NCBI GenBank assembly: GCA_002709385.1 | Contig: PAQS01000035.1 | Location: 1 to 64,000, forward strand | DNA: 64,000 nt | Direction: 5' to 3' | Source of the DNA: Waddliaceae bacterium | GTDB taxonomy: Bacteria > Chlamydiota > Chlamydiia > Chlamydiales > GCA-2709385 | Shown: positions 38,067 through 46,477 of the stretch, one piece after another | How positions within the stretch are numbered: position 1 is the stretch's first letter | Layout of the letters: each line of letters starts with the position of its first letter | Position numbers and translations under genes: made by a program | The notes under the pieces: model-generated | Database searches by the model: none | Told to the model about the DNA's origin: nothing | The model's input: the letters and a program-made list of their open reading frames with translations, nothing else

Positions 38067-38959
38067 TCCCAGCCTCTTTCTGAATAATGAACGCCTTCTT
38101 CTACCATACGCACACCATCTGCAATGTAATCAATCGTATTAGAAGGCATTTGGTCTATAGGAAAAAATTGTAACTTTTCGCATTTGTGCGGTTCTTTATT
38201 CGTAATTTCTTTTTCCCAATTCCAACATTCATAGAAAAGATCGATATTATTTCGTGTGGTCCGTCTATGCATGGTGTGCACAAGACGAAGATCTTCTTCT
38301 AAAACAGCGATTCCAGCCTCCTCAGCGGCCTCTCGCACCATTCCTGCACCTGCACCCTCACCTTCATCTACATGCCCTGAAACCAGTCCGTAAAAGCCAT
38401 CCATATACCCTGTATTTTTTCTCAAGGAAAGAAGGACTTGATTTTCCTTACGTAAAATCAAATAAGTACTTAAAAAAACTTGGGAATGGGATTTACGATC
38501 GATATAGGTGATTGCATGTTCAAGTGCTTCTACCGCACCATTCATGAGTTCTAACTGTAAAGCTTCTTCTTTATTCACCCATTTATAATCTTGGTGTTCA
38601 TCTACAGACAAAAGAATTTCTACCTCTTTATCAAGATTAAAGAGAAACATATGAAAGATGAAGTCGCATCCAGAGTCTTTTACATACAGCTTTCCCATGC
38701 TTTCTAGTTGTTCCATATCATCAGGAACTAAAGCGCTTTCTTCTTCTAATTCTCGATAAGCTCCTTCAATAGGGCTTTCATTTTCTTCTAACTTCCCTGC
38801 AACAACACCCCAGCGGCCACCTTCCGATTTATTTGCACAGCGCTGTAAAAATAAAAAACGTTCTTGATAATAGACATAAACAGCCCCAACCTCTACTGAA
38901 GCTTGAAAGTCTTCTGGCTCTTCTAAAAAAATTTCCATCTGAGAATCTATAGCGTTCAT
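38063..38959 (-). CDS. Protein with two NUDIX hydrolase domains
   Basis: The 298-residue product starts at ATG 38957-38959 after AAGGAAC. The first domain carries the Nudix box G-KLEEN-E-(7)-RELEEE near residues 53-75; the second carries G-HVDEG-E-(7)-REAAEEAG near 193-215. Both fit GX5EX7REUXEEXGU, so both could bind the catalytic metal and cleave nucleoside diphosphate-X compounds. Tandem fusion in under 300 residues is uncommon; most NUDIX enzymes have one. Possible roles are removal of oxidised or toxic nucleotides. No signal peptide. Confidence 0.88.
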   Translation of the reverse strand: MNAIDSQMEIFLEEPEDFQASVEVGAVYVYYQERFLFLQRCANKSEGGRWGVVAGKLEENESPIEGAYRELEEESALVPDDMEQLESMGKLYVKDSGCDFIFHMFLFNLDKEVEILLSVDEHQDYKWVNKEEALQLELMNGAVEALEHAITYIDRKSHSQVFLSTYLILRKENQVLLSLRKNTGYMDGFYGLVSGHVDEGEGAGAGMVREAAEEAGIAVLEEDLRLVHTMHRRTTRNNIDLFYECWNWEKEITNKEPHKCEKLQFFPIDQMPSNTIDYIADGVRMVEEGVHYSERGWD

Positions 38960-39262
38960 GAATTAGTTCCTTTTTTTTTGACAAAGTATATCTAGCGACA
39001 ATCATAAAGGCCAGATTGATTCCTTTATTCAAAAAAATATCATGCTGAAACAAGACCTAAAACAAGAAAAGAGATGTAAACTGATAATAAATAGCTACTT
39101 AAGAACATAAGCAAACTGATTATCACCTTTGAAAATAGCTTAAGAAGGCACTTTTCAGGGCAAAAACTGATGAATCTTTTATTTATTTCGTCTTTTTTCA
39201 TTTTTTTCACAAAAGCGCTTGAGCAAAAAATACCATTCCCGTTACATTAGTAACTTCAAAGC
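38960..39262. other. Intergenic region between divergent double-NUDIX gene and tRNA-Val
   Basis: About 300 bp of AT-rich sequence. The left edge holds the ribosome-binding site for the NUDIX gene, and the right edge holds the tRNA promoter. I see no convincing gene between them. Confidence 0.6.
39219..39248 (+). promoter_or_regulatory. Sigma70-type promoter for tRNA-Val/tRNA-Asp
   Basis: TTGAGC (39219-39224) and TACATT (39243-39248) lie 18 bp apart, and the mature tRNA-Val begins 15 bp after the -10. The -35 hexamer and spacing equal those before tRNA-Thr. Confidence 0.55.
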
Positions 39263-39335
39263 GGGTGCATAGCTCAGTTGGTAGAGCTCCTGTCTTACAA
39301 ACAGGCGGTCATAGGTTCGAATCCTGTTGCACCCA
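39263..39335 (+). tRNA. tRNA-Val (anticodon TAC)
   Basis: The sequence begins GGGTGCATAGCTCAGTTGG and ends TGCACCC plus A. The anticodon loop CTTACAA carries TAC, and the T arm is AGGTTCGAATCC. All stems pair and CCA is not encoded. It is followed 8 bp later by tRNA-Asp, a pair also found in Chlamydia as I recall. Confidence 0.97.
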
Positions 39336-39343
39336 TCAGCTTT

Positions 39344-39417
39344 GCGGAGGTAGTTCAATTGGTTAGAGCACCGGCCTGTCACGCCGGAAGTTGCGAGTTC
39401 GATCCTCGTCCTCCGCG
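39344..39417 (+). tRNA. tRNA-Asp (anticodon GTC)
   Basis: The sequence begins GCGGAGGTAGTTCAATTGG and ends CCTCCGC plus G. The anticodon loop is CTGTCAC (GTC), the T arm is GAGTTCGATCC and the discriminator G is typical for tRNA-Asp. Confidence 0.97.
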
Positions 39418-39423
39418 AAACAT

Positions 39424-39458
39424 AAGCATCGGTGAGTTTTTCTCATCGATGCTTTTTT
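39424..39458 (+). terminator. Intrinsic terminator of the tRNA-Val/Asp transcript
   Basis: A 12-bp stem (agcatcggtgag with ctcatcgatgct, one G-T pair) with a tttt loop is followed by seven T residues. Confidence 0.9.
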
Positions 39459-39500
39459 TATGCTTTCGTTTTAAAAAATTCTCTTTGTAGGAGCCTATCT

Positions 39501-40406
39501 ATGCCTGTTCCTAAGCCACAACCCAAATCAATAAGATCACATATAAAAAGTTTTTGCTTTATGATTTTGGGAGCTTTTCTTGCAGCCTTTTCTATTGAAA
39601 CCTTTCTTATACCCAATGACGTCATTGATGGCGGCATGATTGGTTTAGCAATGATTCTAGGGAAACTGTGGGGTGGCCCATGGATGATGATAGGAACTCT
39701 TTTATTCAATCTTCCTTTTGTGATTATTGCCTATCGTACAGTTGGAAAAAGCTTAGTGATACAAATGGTGATCTCGCTTATTTTGTTCGTGTTGTTTTTA
39801 GGACAAATCAAGAATTGGCATTTGTTTGAAGAGCTTGCCATGCTTGAAGTTGTTGTGATTGGTGGTATCATACTTGGAATTGGTGTTGGGCTTATTATTC
39901 GCGCTGGGGGCTGTTTAGACGGAACTGAGATTTTAGGCATTTTAGTTAGCAAGAAGTACAGTCTCTCTGTAGGGCAAACTGTCCTTGCTTGTAATGTGAT
40001 CATTTTTAGTCTTTCTGGCATTGCCTTTCAGGATTGGCACCCTCCTTTACAGTCGTTTATGACGTTCATGGTGGCAATCAAAGTCATGGATACTGTGATT
40101 GTCGGTTTAGAAGAAACAAAAGCTGTCACAGTGATATCTGGAAAGTCTAAAGCTATTGCACAAGCCATTATACATGAGTTGGGCTTGGGACTTACCGTGA
40201 TCCATGGTCGAGGTGGCTATTCTGGTGGGGACTTAGAAATTCTTTACATCATCGCTGAACGTCTGCAATTATCGGAAGTAAAAGAAATTTGTTTTCGCGA
40301 AGATCCCGGTGCTTTTGTTGCCGTAGAAAATCTCCATGAGGTAGCTAATGGTCAGCGTCGCCCGTTAATGAAAACAAAAAAAAGAATTTTTAACAATATT
40401 GCATAG
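39501..40406 (+). CDS. YitT-family membrane protein (DUF161/DUF2179)
   Basis: The product is 301 residues. I chose ATG 39501 (MPVPKPQPK), preceded by TAGGAG with 7-nt spacing; a longer in-frame reading from 39432 runs through the tRNA terminator and is rejected. About five membrane helices follow, including a first helix LGAFLAAFSIETFLIPN, then GGMIGLAMILGKLWGGP and GIILGIGVGLIIRAGGCLDGTEILG, both typical of YitT. The C-terminal 90 residues are the soluble DUF2179 domain (VIHGRGGYSGGDLEILYIIAERLQ). Biochemical role is unknown across the family; a carrier or channel is usually assumed. Confidence 0.85.
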   Translation: MPVPKPQPKSIRSHIKSFCFMILGAFLAAFSIETFLIPNDVIDGGMIGLAMILGKLWGGPWMMIGTLLFNLPFVIIAYRTVGKSLVIQMVISLILFVLFLGQIKNWHLFEELAMLEVVVIGGIILGIGVGLIIRAGGCLDGTEILGILVSKKYSLSVGQTVLACNVIIFSLSGIAFQDWHPPLQSFMTFMVAIKVMDTVIVGLEETKAVTVISGKSKAIAQAIIHELGLGLTVIHGRGGYSGGDLEILYIIAERLQLSEVKEICFREDPGAFVAVENLHEVANGQRRPLMKTKKRIFNNIA

Positions 40407-40424
40407 CCTAAAAAATTCTTACTT

Positions 40425-40447
40425 AGAGAGGTTTAAGTAACCTCTCT
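40425..40447 (+). terminator. Hairpin terminator after the YitT gene
   Basis: A perfect 9-bp stem (agagaggtt with aacctctct) with a 5-nt loop starts 19 bp after the stop and is followed by a pyrimidine-rich ctttctctcctttattttctttt run. Confidence 0.7.
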
Positions 40448-40480
40448 CTTTCTCTCCTTTATTTTCTTTTGTCTTGTCAC

Positions 40481-40509
40481 TTGAAGGGATAAGATTTGCG
40501 ACATAATAT
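40481..40509 (+). promoter_or_regulatory. Sigma70-type promoter of the Pkn1-like gene
   Basis: TTGAAG (40481-40486) and TAATAT (40504-40509) have a 17-bp spacer, 28 bp before the ATG, just after the terminator of the previous gene. GAGGGAGAG lies before the start codon as ribosome-binding site. Confidence 0.6.
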
Positions 40510-40537
40510 AGGAAATAGAATCAGATGAGGGAGAGTA

Positions 40538-42160
40538 ATGGGTATACAGTCACCAGACCTAACAATTCCATCTTTAGGTGATTATTTAATCATCAAAGAA
40601 ATCCAAGAGGATGCGTTTGGGATTTTATACCTAGCTCAAAATCAAAAGACAAAAGAAAGCGCTATTGTTCGCGCTATTTCCACTGAAATATCTAACGACG
40701 AAAACTTTATCATTCGCTTTGAAGTTTTACGAAGTTCCTTACCCAAGTTACAGCACCAAAACCTAGTCCAAGTACACGAACTTGGTTATGATCAAAACAT
40801 CTACTACATAGCTAAAGAACTTCCTGCTCCATCAGAAGATAAACTATTGACCCTAGAAAACTTTAATCTTCATGATTTAGCAAACCGTAACGAAATTCTT
40901 CACCACATCTTCCATGGCATAGCCCACGCCCTTCACGCTGGAGAACAATTTCATAGTCCATTGTATAAAAACGGGTTTATCCACAAACAACTGACTCCAG
41001 ACAAAATCTACCTCTACCTTGAAGAAGGAAAAGCCCCGATCCCTAAAGTCGATGCTTACGGAGAACGCTTTCTATTTTTTGGTGATGAAGCTCAAGCTCC
41101 TTTATTATGGAGAATGGCTCCAACGCTTTATAACTGGAAAAAAATACAACATGAAGACAACCCACAGATAGATCTTTATCAACAAGAACCTTGGCTTTCT
41201 CCTCATTCTCGTACCGGGGCAGCAATTACTCCTGAAGATACTCAATATTCTTTAGGAGTTCTTATGTACCACACTTTGACTGGCACCTTTCCTTACCCTC
41301 CCTGTCCTCCTCCTTCTGAAAAAAACTGCCAAATTGATCCAGTGTGGGATGAAATCACCACTCGCTGCCTATCTTCTCTACATGGCGGCGGCTTTAAAAG
41401 CACAGAAGAGTTACTAGAAGGCTTTGATAAACTTTCTTCTCAAAGAAAGACTCCAGACCCCCTTCAAGAAAAACTACAATCTCTTGTCCCTCCTCCAGGT
41501 ATGTCTTTGATATCTATTCAAGATAAAGTGGAATTAGGAGCAAAAGACGGTCCTTTACCAGAGCAGCCTCGTTTTCGAGCTCGTATAGAACCATTCTTTA
41601 TCGATGTTGCCCCTGTGACTTGTAAGCAAATGGAAGCTTTTATGTCTCAGTACCGTCGCAGTGCTTACTCTCAAGGAGACGATCATCCAGCCACTCTCGT
41701 TTCTTGGAATATGGCAAAAGCCTATTGTCGCTGGCGCTCCGAACAAGAAGGAATTGATCCTGACAAAGGCTATCGCTTACCAACTGAACACGAATGGGAA
41801 GCAGCTTGTCGCGGCTCTACCGGACAACAGTACCCATGGGGTGATCGACAAAATCCACGTCAATTGCATTGCGGACAAGATAAAAACACAGGCAGTGTTC
41901 CTGTAAAACAATTCCCTCCCAGCCGTTTTGGGCTTTACGACCTCTTAGGGAATGTGTGGGAATGGACTGAATCCCCTTATAAAGCTCACCCATTTTCCGA
42001 ACATCACGAAGAAGGGTACGGCAACAATCTTTTTGTCGTAAAAGGCGGTTGCTGGATGACTCCTATCGAAAACTGTCGAGCAAGCTTAAGAGGAGCTTTC
42101 TCTCCTCGAGTAGACAGAGGAAACATAGGATTTCGCTGTGTACTTCCTATCGAATTCTGA
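40538..42160 (+). CDS. pkn1: Pkn1-like protein: degenerate kinase domain fused to FGE-sulfatase domain
   Basis: The 540-residue product has the architecture of chlamydial Pkn1. Residues 12-300 follow a protein-kinase fold (LGDYLIIKEIQ, a HGIAHALHAG helix, YSLGVLMYHTLTGTFPYP), but catalytic motifs are missing: the glycine loop reads EDAFGI, the usual HRDLKPxN reads HKQLTPDKI, and the DFG position near 171 reads VDAYG. Residues 345-540 are a formylglycine-generating-enzyme-like domain (YRLPTEHEWEAACRG, YPWGD, LGNVWEWTE, VVKGGCW, GFRCVLP). It is probably a pseudokinase scaffold rather than an active kinase. In Chlamydia Pkn1 is a conserved protein of uncertain substrate. Monocistronic by context. 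Confidence 0.85.
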   Translation: MGIQSPDLTIPSLGDYLIIKEIQEDAFGILYLAQNQKTKESAIVRAISTEISNDENFIIRFEVLRSSLPKLQHQNLVQVHELGYDQNIYYIAKELPAPSEDKLLTLENFNLHDLANRNEILHHIFHGIAHALHAGEQFHSPLYKNGFIHKQLTPDKIYLYLEEGKAPIPKVDAYGERFLFFGDEAQAPLLWRMAPTLYNWKKIQHEDNPQIDLYQQEPWLSPHSRTGAAITPEDTQYSLGVLMYHTLTGTFPYPPCPPPSEKNCQIDPVWDEITTRCLSSLHGGGFKSTEELLEGFDKLSSQRKTPDPLQEKLQSLVPPPGMSLISIQDKVELGAKDGPLPEQPRFRARIEPFFIDVAPVTCKQMEAFMSQYRRSAYSQGDDHPATLVSWNMAKAYCRWRSEQEGIDPDKGYRLPTEHEWEAACRGSTGQQYPWGDRQNPRQLHCGQDKNTGSVPVKQFPPSRFGLYDLLGNVWEWTESPYKAHPFSEHHEEGYGNNLFVVKGGCWMTPIENCRASLRGAFSPRVDRGNIGFRCVLPIEF

Positions 42161-42300
42161 GCTACGCAAGCTGCACCTAGTCATTATCGATAGATACACT
42201 CGCAAAAATACTGAAATAGTTACAAATTGTTCAACTTAGAAAATTTTTACGTCTTTTTGCAAACGTCCCAAGGATGTAAGTTCCTCTCTCTACACCTTAG

Positions 42301-42324
42301 CTTTTTTTGCTTCGCCGCGTTTAA
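42301..42324. repeat. Solo end of the 36416-36619 inverted-repeat element
   Basis: The segment ctttttttgcttcgccgcgt plus ttaa matches the right arm end of the 204-bp element (cttcttttgcttcgccgcgt plus tta) with one substitution in 20. It stands alone in the 236-bp gap between the Pkn1-like gene and the acidic protein gene; no inverted partner is seen within 1 kb. Confidence 0.65.
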
Positions 42325-42396
42325 ATATCTACTCACGACCAAACGCTGAGAGAACCTTCTTATGATTTTTTGCAAACACCCGAGATTTTATAATCA

Positions 42397-43602
42397 TTAT
42401 TTAGTAAAAGTGCGCACAAAAAACAAAGCCTTTTCTCTTGTATCTTCTGTTATTTGCCGGCTATTATTACTCTTTAATATACGCAAAGAACCTCCAGTAA
42501 GAAAACTACTTGCTCCATGCCAAATACGTTGATCTTTTTCTAATTTAAGATCTTTATAAGGTTGCTTTAAAATTTTTGATGCCATTTTTTTTAAGGCTTT
42601 AAATTGCTTTTCTACTTTTTCTATCGCTTTTTTATCAGTAAGAAAAGTATCACCATTTGTCTGAATTTGCTTATCTTCATGAACAATTAACTTTGCTATT
42701 TCTGAAGGAAGATTTGATTCTACCTTCTCTGGTGAAGGTAGCTCCTCCTCTACTTTTTTATTTTTTAAAGCTTCATCATCAGAACCTTCCGAGAACTCTC
42801 GCTTTTCTTCGGTACTATTTTCTTCTTCCAAATCCTCAGGACCTACACTTGAAGTACTTTCATTCAATGACAAAGAAGAACTTAAATCATTTTCTTCTGT
42901 CTCTACTCTACTTTCAACCCCCTCATCATCTCTTACAGAACCTCCTTCTTCACTTTCTTTTTCTAATTCATGAATATCTTCTTCTTGATCAACATCACTA
43001 TCTTTTAAATTATTTAAAATATTCTCACTAAGAAGGATATAATTATCGAATTCTTTAATGAAATGATCTAGTTTTTCTTTAATTTCTTTATTTCTATCTT
43101 CTGTGTAACTAGAAAGACTTGAAACAAGAACTACTTTAGAGTTTGTAAAAAGACTGGAAAGGGCTGTTAACCTCCCTTCAAGCTCTTCTTTAACTACAGA
43201 GAGATTTTCTTCCGTATCACCTTTTTTTATATAATCTTCAAGTTCTTTATAATCAGCTTTTAATTCATTTAAGCTATTTTCTAAAGATTCCATAAGGCTA
43301 TCTGAAGATGCACCATAATATTTCCGTGAAGCGACAGTTAACGCCCATGTAGAAAACCCTCCTAAACTAGGAACATAATCTTGAATTTTCTGACCCGAAA
43401 TATAAAATTTATCTGAACCAGAATCATAGGCAATTTTTTGACCTATTTGAGTTTCTCCATCTTTACTACTACCTAAAACAGCTAAAGAATGAATTTTTTC
43501 GGTAAGATGACTAAAAAGACTTTCTACAGGATTTACCTCATAAAACTCACTAATATCTAAATTATCTTCTAAAGGCGCCCCACTCCCTATCTCTGATGTC
43601 AT
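42397..43602 (-). CDS. Acidic coiled-coil hypothetical protein
   Basis: The product is about 401 residues from ATG 43600-43602 (MTSEIGSGAPLEDN), preceded by GGGAGGTG at good spacing; a GTG two codons earlier is also possible. The N-terminal 100 residues look globular (ILSHLTEKIHSLAVLG-like, then SGQKIQDYVPSLGGFSTW). Residues about 100-200 are helical and coiled (LMESLENSLNELKADYKELEDY). Residues 205-300 are extremely rich in Glu, Asp and Ser. A short basic C-terminal region (FKALKKMASKILKQPYKDLKLEKDQRIWHG) follows. No signal peptide or known family is apparent. The composition resembles secreted effector-type chlamydial proteins, but that is inference. Confidence 0.7.
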   Translation of the reverse strand: MTSEIGSGAPLEDNLDISEFYEVNPVESLFSHLTEKIHSLAVLGSSKDGETQIGQKIAYDSGSDKFYISGQKIQDYVPSLGGFSTWALTVASRKYYGASSDSLMESLENSLNELKADYKELEDYIKKGDTEENLSVVKEELEGRLTALSSLFTNSKVVLVSSLSSYTEDRNKEIKEKLDHFIKEFDNYILLSENILNNLKDSDVDQEEDIHELEKESEEGGSVRDDEGVESRVETEENDLSSSLSLNESTSSVGPEDLEEENSTEEKREFSEGSDDEALKNKKVEEELPSPEKVESNLPSEIAKLIVHEDKQIQTNGDTFLTDKKAIEKVEKQFKALKKMASKILKQPYKDLKLEKDQRIWHGASSFLTGGSLRILKSNNSRQITEDTREKALFFVRTFTK

Positions 43603-43808
43603 AATCACCTCCCTGTTTATAAAACCTAAACATTCAAATAAATAACAATTTCCACAAACTTAAAATAATTAAAACTAACACATTATAACAAAAAATAAAT
43701 TATTTATTCCAAACCTTTGAATTCGATTTCTTTTCCTATATTGCTGGAAAAGACTTGAACTTCTATGTTTCGGTTAATGAGTAAAAATATTTGCTAATGG
43801 GTTTTATA

Positions 43809-44201
43809 ATGACTAAATCTCCTCTAAGTGTCTTATTTGTAGATGATGAGGCTGTCATTCTACAAGCAGCTGAAACCTTCTTTTCTTCTGCAGGCCATAA
43901 AATCATTACCTATTCAAGCCCACAAGCTCTTATAGATGAACAATCTTCTAGTGGTTTTGCTGAGTTTGACTGCGCTGTTATTGATATTGAAATGCCTGAA
44001 TTATCAGGTACAGAGCTTTACCAAAAGATTGCAGAAAAACGAGACCGTCTACCTGTTATTTTTATTAGTGGTTACAACTTCACAGAACCTCTAACGATGA
44101 CAACAGACACACCTTATAAATTTATCCCAAAACCCTTTCAGTTTTCTGATTTGGTAAAAGAAGTGCAAATAATCGCCGAAAGTGGATCGGAGGTATCATA
44201 A
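43809..44201 (+). CDS. Single-domain response regulator (CheY-like receiver)
   Basis: The product is about 130 residues from ATG 43809 (MTKSPLSVLFVDD); ATG 43797 four codons earlier is an alternative. It has the acidic pair VDDE near residue 12, the phospho-acceptor in AVIDIEMPELSG near 57, a VIFISGYN segment and the conserved Lys in FIPKPF near 112. There is no output domain, so it signals through a partner. Its stop overlaps the next start (TAATG), coupling it to a lipoprotein gene. No cognate kinase lies beside it; the broken sensor kinase at 23568-25163 is the only one in the window. Confidence 0.85.
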   Translation: MTKSPLSVLFVDDEAVILQAAETFFSSAGHKIITYSSPQALIDEQSSSGFAEFDCAVIDIEMPELSGTELYQKIAEKRDRLPVIFISGYNFTEPLTMTTDTPYKFIPKPFQFSDLVKEVQIIAESGSEVS

Positions 44202-46471
44202 TGCGACACTACGGTGCGTGTTCTATTTTGGCTGCAGGACTCTTATTAGGAATAAGCTCCTGCCAACAAAGCAAACAAAACACCAATATAGCTCTTCCTG
44301 AATACCAAGAGACTTCTGCCTGGGAAGCCTTTCAAGATAGGCTATCGACCCTACCCTTATTTATTCAAGATCAGCTAGGACCTAATTTTTATGCTCTTAT
44401 TGAGCAATATGCTTCTACTCCAGAAGGACAAAAAGTCATCGCTTCACTACGAGTACAATTTGCTCAATCTCCAAAATACCTCCCTATTTTCCCTAATTTT
44501 TCTATCCCCTTAAGACACAAAAGCATTTATGATAACACTACAATAGACTACATTGTTCATGCTCCAGAACATCCAGAAAAAAGCGGTGCTGTAGTTATTT
44601 ATTTAGGAGATCAAGACCCCCTACTTTCCTTAGCTAAAAAGCAAAATTGTTGGCAGCTGAGTATTCCGTCTCGAAAAAATATGAATTACCAACTTTTAGC
44701 TGAAGGCGATTTTTGGAATATTCTGGAACAGGTGACTGCTCTTTATCCACAAATTCAGCAATTCCGCCCTATTATTGTTGGCCAAGGTGACGCAGCAGAC
44801 GCAGCTCTTTACCTAGCCAATCACTACCCCACACGTTTTACAGGAGTTGTTTATTCTGGAGGAAAAATAGGCTTTAACGTCCCTAATTTAGACCAAATCC
44901 CTATTGTGTATGTTGAAAACGATCAATACCCAGCAGGCTCCCCATGGGGAGGAGAGCAACTCTTAGAGCGTCTACAAAACCGCAATAACAGACGAGCACA
45001 TATAGAAAAACGCGGAGGACTATTCGCAGGAATCAAGCATCTGATAGAAAGCAACGATACTGAAATACCTGGACCTATTCAGTTCAGTGATTACCAATAC
45101 GCACAAATTCAACCTTGGCTCAAAGTTCTTAGCAAAAAAAATGAAAGCGCAGCAGTTAGTATTAAAGTATGGTTTAAAAACGAAGAGTTATACGTTGAAG
45201 GACAAAATATTCGCTGCTTTCAACTCGATTGTCACCCCAGCCTAAACTTTCCTAGCAACGTTAATCGCGTGAGATTCAACGGGGAACTCTTTGCTTTCCA
45301 AAATCATGGCGGTCGAATCAACATTGGCCACGAAGACGTTTCTTCATCTTGGCAAAAAAAGGCCCAACACCCAGGCTTCTTTCTTAATTTTTTCCGCAAC
45401 GAACCTTTGGTTCTGCTATATCAAGATAAAAAACACAATGAAGAGTACCTTAAGCAAGCAAAACAGTTTGCAAATACTCTCTCGCAGCTCAATATTTCTG
45501 GTCTACCTCCAGTCGACGTACAACTTCCTCTTATTCCTCTATCCGACTACAAACCTGAAAAACTTGGAGCTCATCGCGCTATTATTGTAGGGCACCCTTC
45601 TGCCGTTGAACCGATTCTTTCTAAAAACTATGACGAACTTCCCATTCAACGCACTCCACAAAAAGTACTCATCAATCATCAGGCTATATCACTACCCTAC
45701 CCTAATTTTGATCGAGTTGCTTACGGAGTCATCTATCCACCAGAAGAAGATAGCTTTTTAAAAGTAGCCCTTATCCTTGCAGCAGAAGATACTGAAGGCT
45801 TAAGTACACTTCAGCGCTATTACACCAGTGCCACAGCACTATATAAAGAAAACGACCTTAATTTATGGGTACGCAACCAAAATGAATATGTCTTCGCAAA
45901 CGATCGTACCTTTGATAGCTTTTGGGGAAACTCTAGTATCCACGACGCCATGCTAGCTATTCCAGAGCAATCTCATGAAGTATGGGAACGTTATTTGCAA
46001 GAAATCCTCATAGAAGAAAGCGGAATTCCCGCTCTAGCAACATCTTCATTAGTAGAAGACTACGCCCCTGTTCCTAATCAACTTAATCTAAATCAGCTAA
46101 AATTTATGATCCCTGAGCAACATTTTGCAAGGATCAAATTAGGACGCAATACTGGTACAATTCTTGGTAACAAACTACTCTCTGCCACACAAGATCTGAG
46201 TACCTATGGTTTAGCTGACCTCATTGACCTGGAAAGTCCTGTTCCACAAATTACTGATGGTAAACTAAAAAAAAATCAGTACATTGTTATAGACGCTAAT
46301 GCTCTCAGTACATTGAGTGATTTTGAGCGTGGACAATTACAATATGAAATTCTTCCCTACAGTCTTCGTGAACTCGTTTTCCAACGAGTGCAAAAAGACC
46401 CTGTTGCTGTGGGAAGAGAACTCATTCGATTATCGAACGTACTAGGCGAATTTTCTACCATAACGGAGTAA
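44201..46471 (+). CDS. Lipoprotein with alpha/beta-hydrolase (prolyl-oligopeptidase-like) fold, likely inactive
   Basis: The 756-residue product starts in the TAATG overlap, with GGAGG upstream. Residues 1-21 end in the lipobox GISSC, so it should be membrane-anchored. Residues about 125-290 look like an alpha/beta hydrolase: AVVIYLGDQDP, then IIVGQGDAADAALYLANHYP at the nucleophile elbow, then IPIVYVENDQYP. The elbow reads G-Q-G-D-A, where an active enzyme would have G-x-Ser-x-G, so the serine seems replaced. Residues 440-570 resemble the C-terminal region of esterases of this type (AIIVGHPSAVEPILSKN, FDRVAYGVIYP). It may bind a ligand or protein rather than cleave it. Six bp separate it from the next gene. 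Confidence 0.65.
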   Translation: MRHYGACSILAAGLLLGISSCQQSKQNTNIALPEYQETSAWEAFQDRLSTLPLFIQDQLGPNFYALIEQYASTPEGQKVIASLRVQFAQSPKYLPIFPNFSIPLRHKSIYDNTTIDYIVHAPEHPEKSGAVVIYLGDQDPLLSLAKKQNCWQLSIPSRKNMNYQLLAEGDFWNILEQVTALYPQIQQFRPIIVGQGDAADAALYLANHYPTRFTGVVYSGGKIGFNVPNLDQIPIVYVENDQYPAGSPWGGEQLLERLQNRNNRRAHIEKRGGLFAGIKHLIESNDTEIPGPIQFSDYQYAQIQPWLKVLSKKNESAAVSIKVWFKNEELYVEGQNIRCFQLDCHPSLNFPSNVNRVRFNGELFAFQNHGGRINIGHEDVSSSWQKKAQHPGFFLNFFRNEPLVLLYQDKKHNEEYLKQAKQFANTLSQLNISGLPPVDVQLPLIPLSDYKPEKLGAHRAIIVGHPSAVEPILSKNYDELPIQRTPQKVLINHQAISLPYPNFDRVAYGVIYPPEEDSFLKVALILAAEDTEGLSTLQRYYTSATALYKENDLNLWVRNQNEYVFANDRTFDSFWGNSSIHDAMLAIPEQSHEVWERYLQEILIEESGIPALATSSLVEDYAPVPNQLNLNQLKFMIPEQHFARIKLGRNTGTILGNKLLSATQDLSTYGLADLIDLESPVPQITDGKLKKNQYIVIDANALSTLSDFERGQLQYEILPYSLRELVFQRVQKDPVAVGRELIRLSNVLGEFSTITE

Positions 46472-46477
46472 TAACAA

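Noticed and set aside
39432-39500. N-terminal extension of the YitT gene
   Set aside because: The extension runs through the tRNA terminator; ATG 39501 has a good ribosome-binding site.
42657-43031. 124-codon plus-strand ORF opposite the acidic protein
   Set aside because: It is the Leu/Phe-rich complement of Glu/Asp/Ser codons, a typical shadow.
43791-43808. TTG or upstream ATG starts for the response regulator
   Set aside because: They add a few residues before a normal receiver start; ATG 43809 places VLFVDD at the usual distance, though ATG 43797 cannot be excluded.
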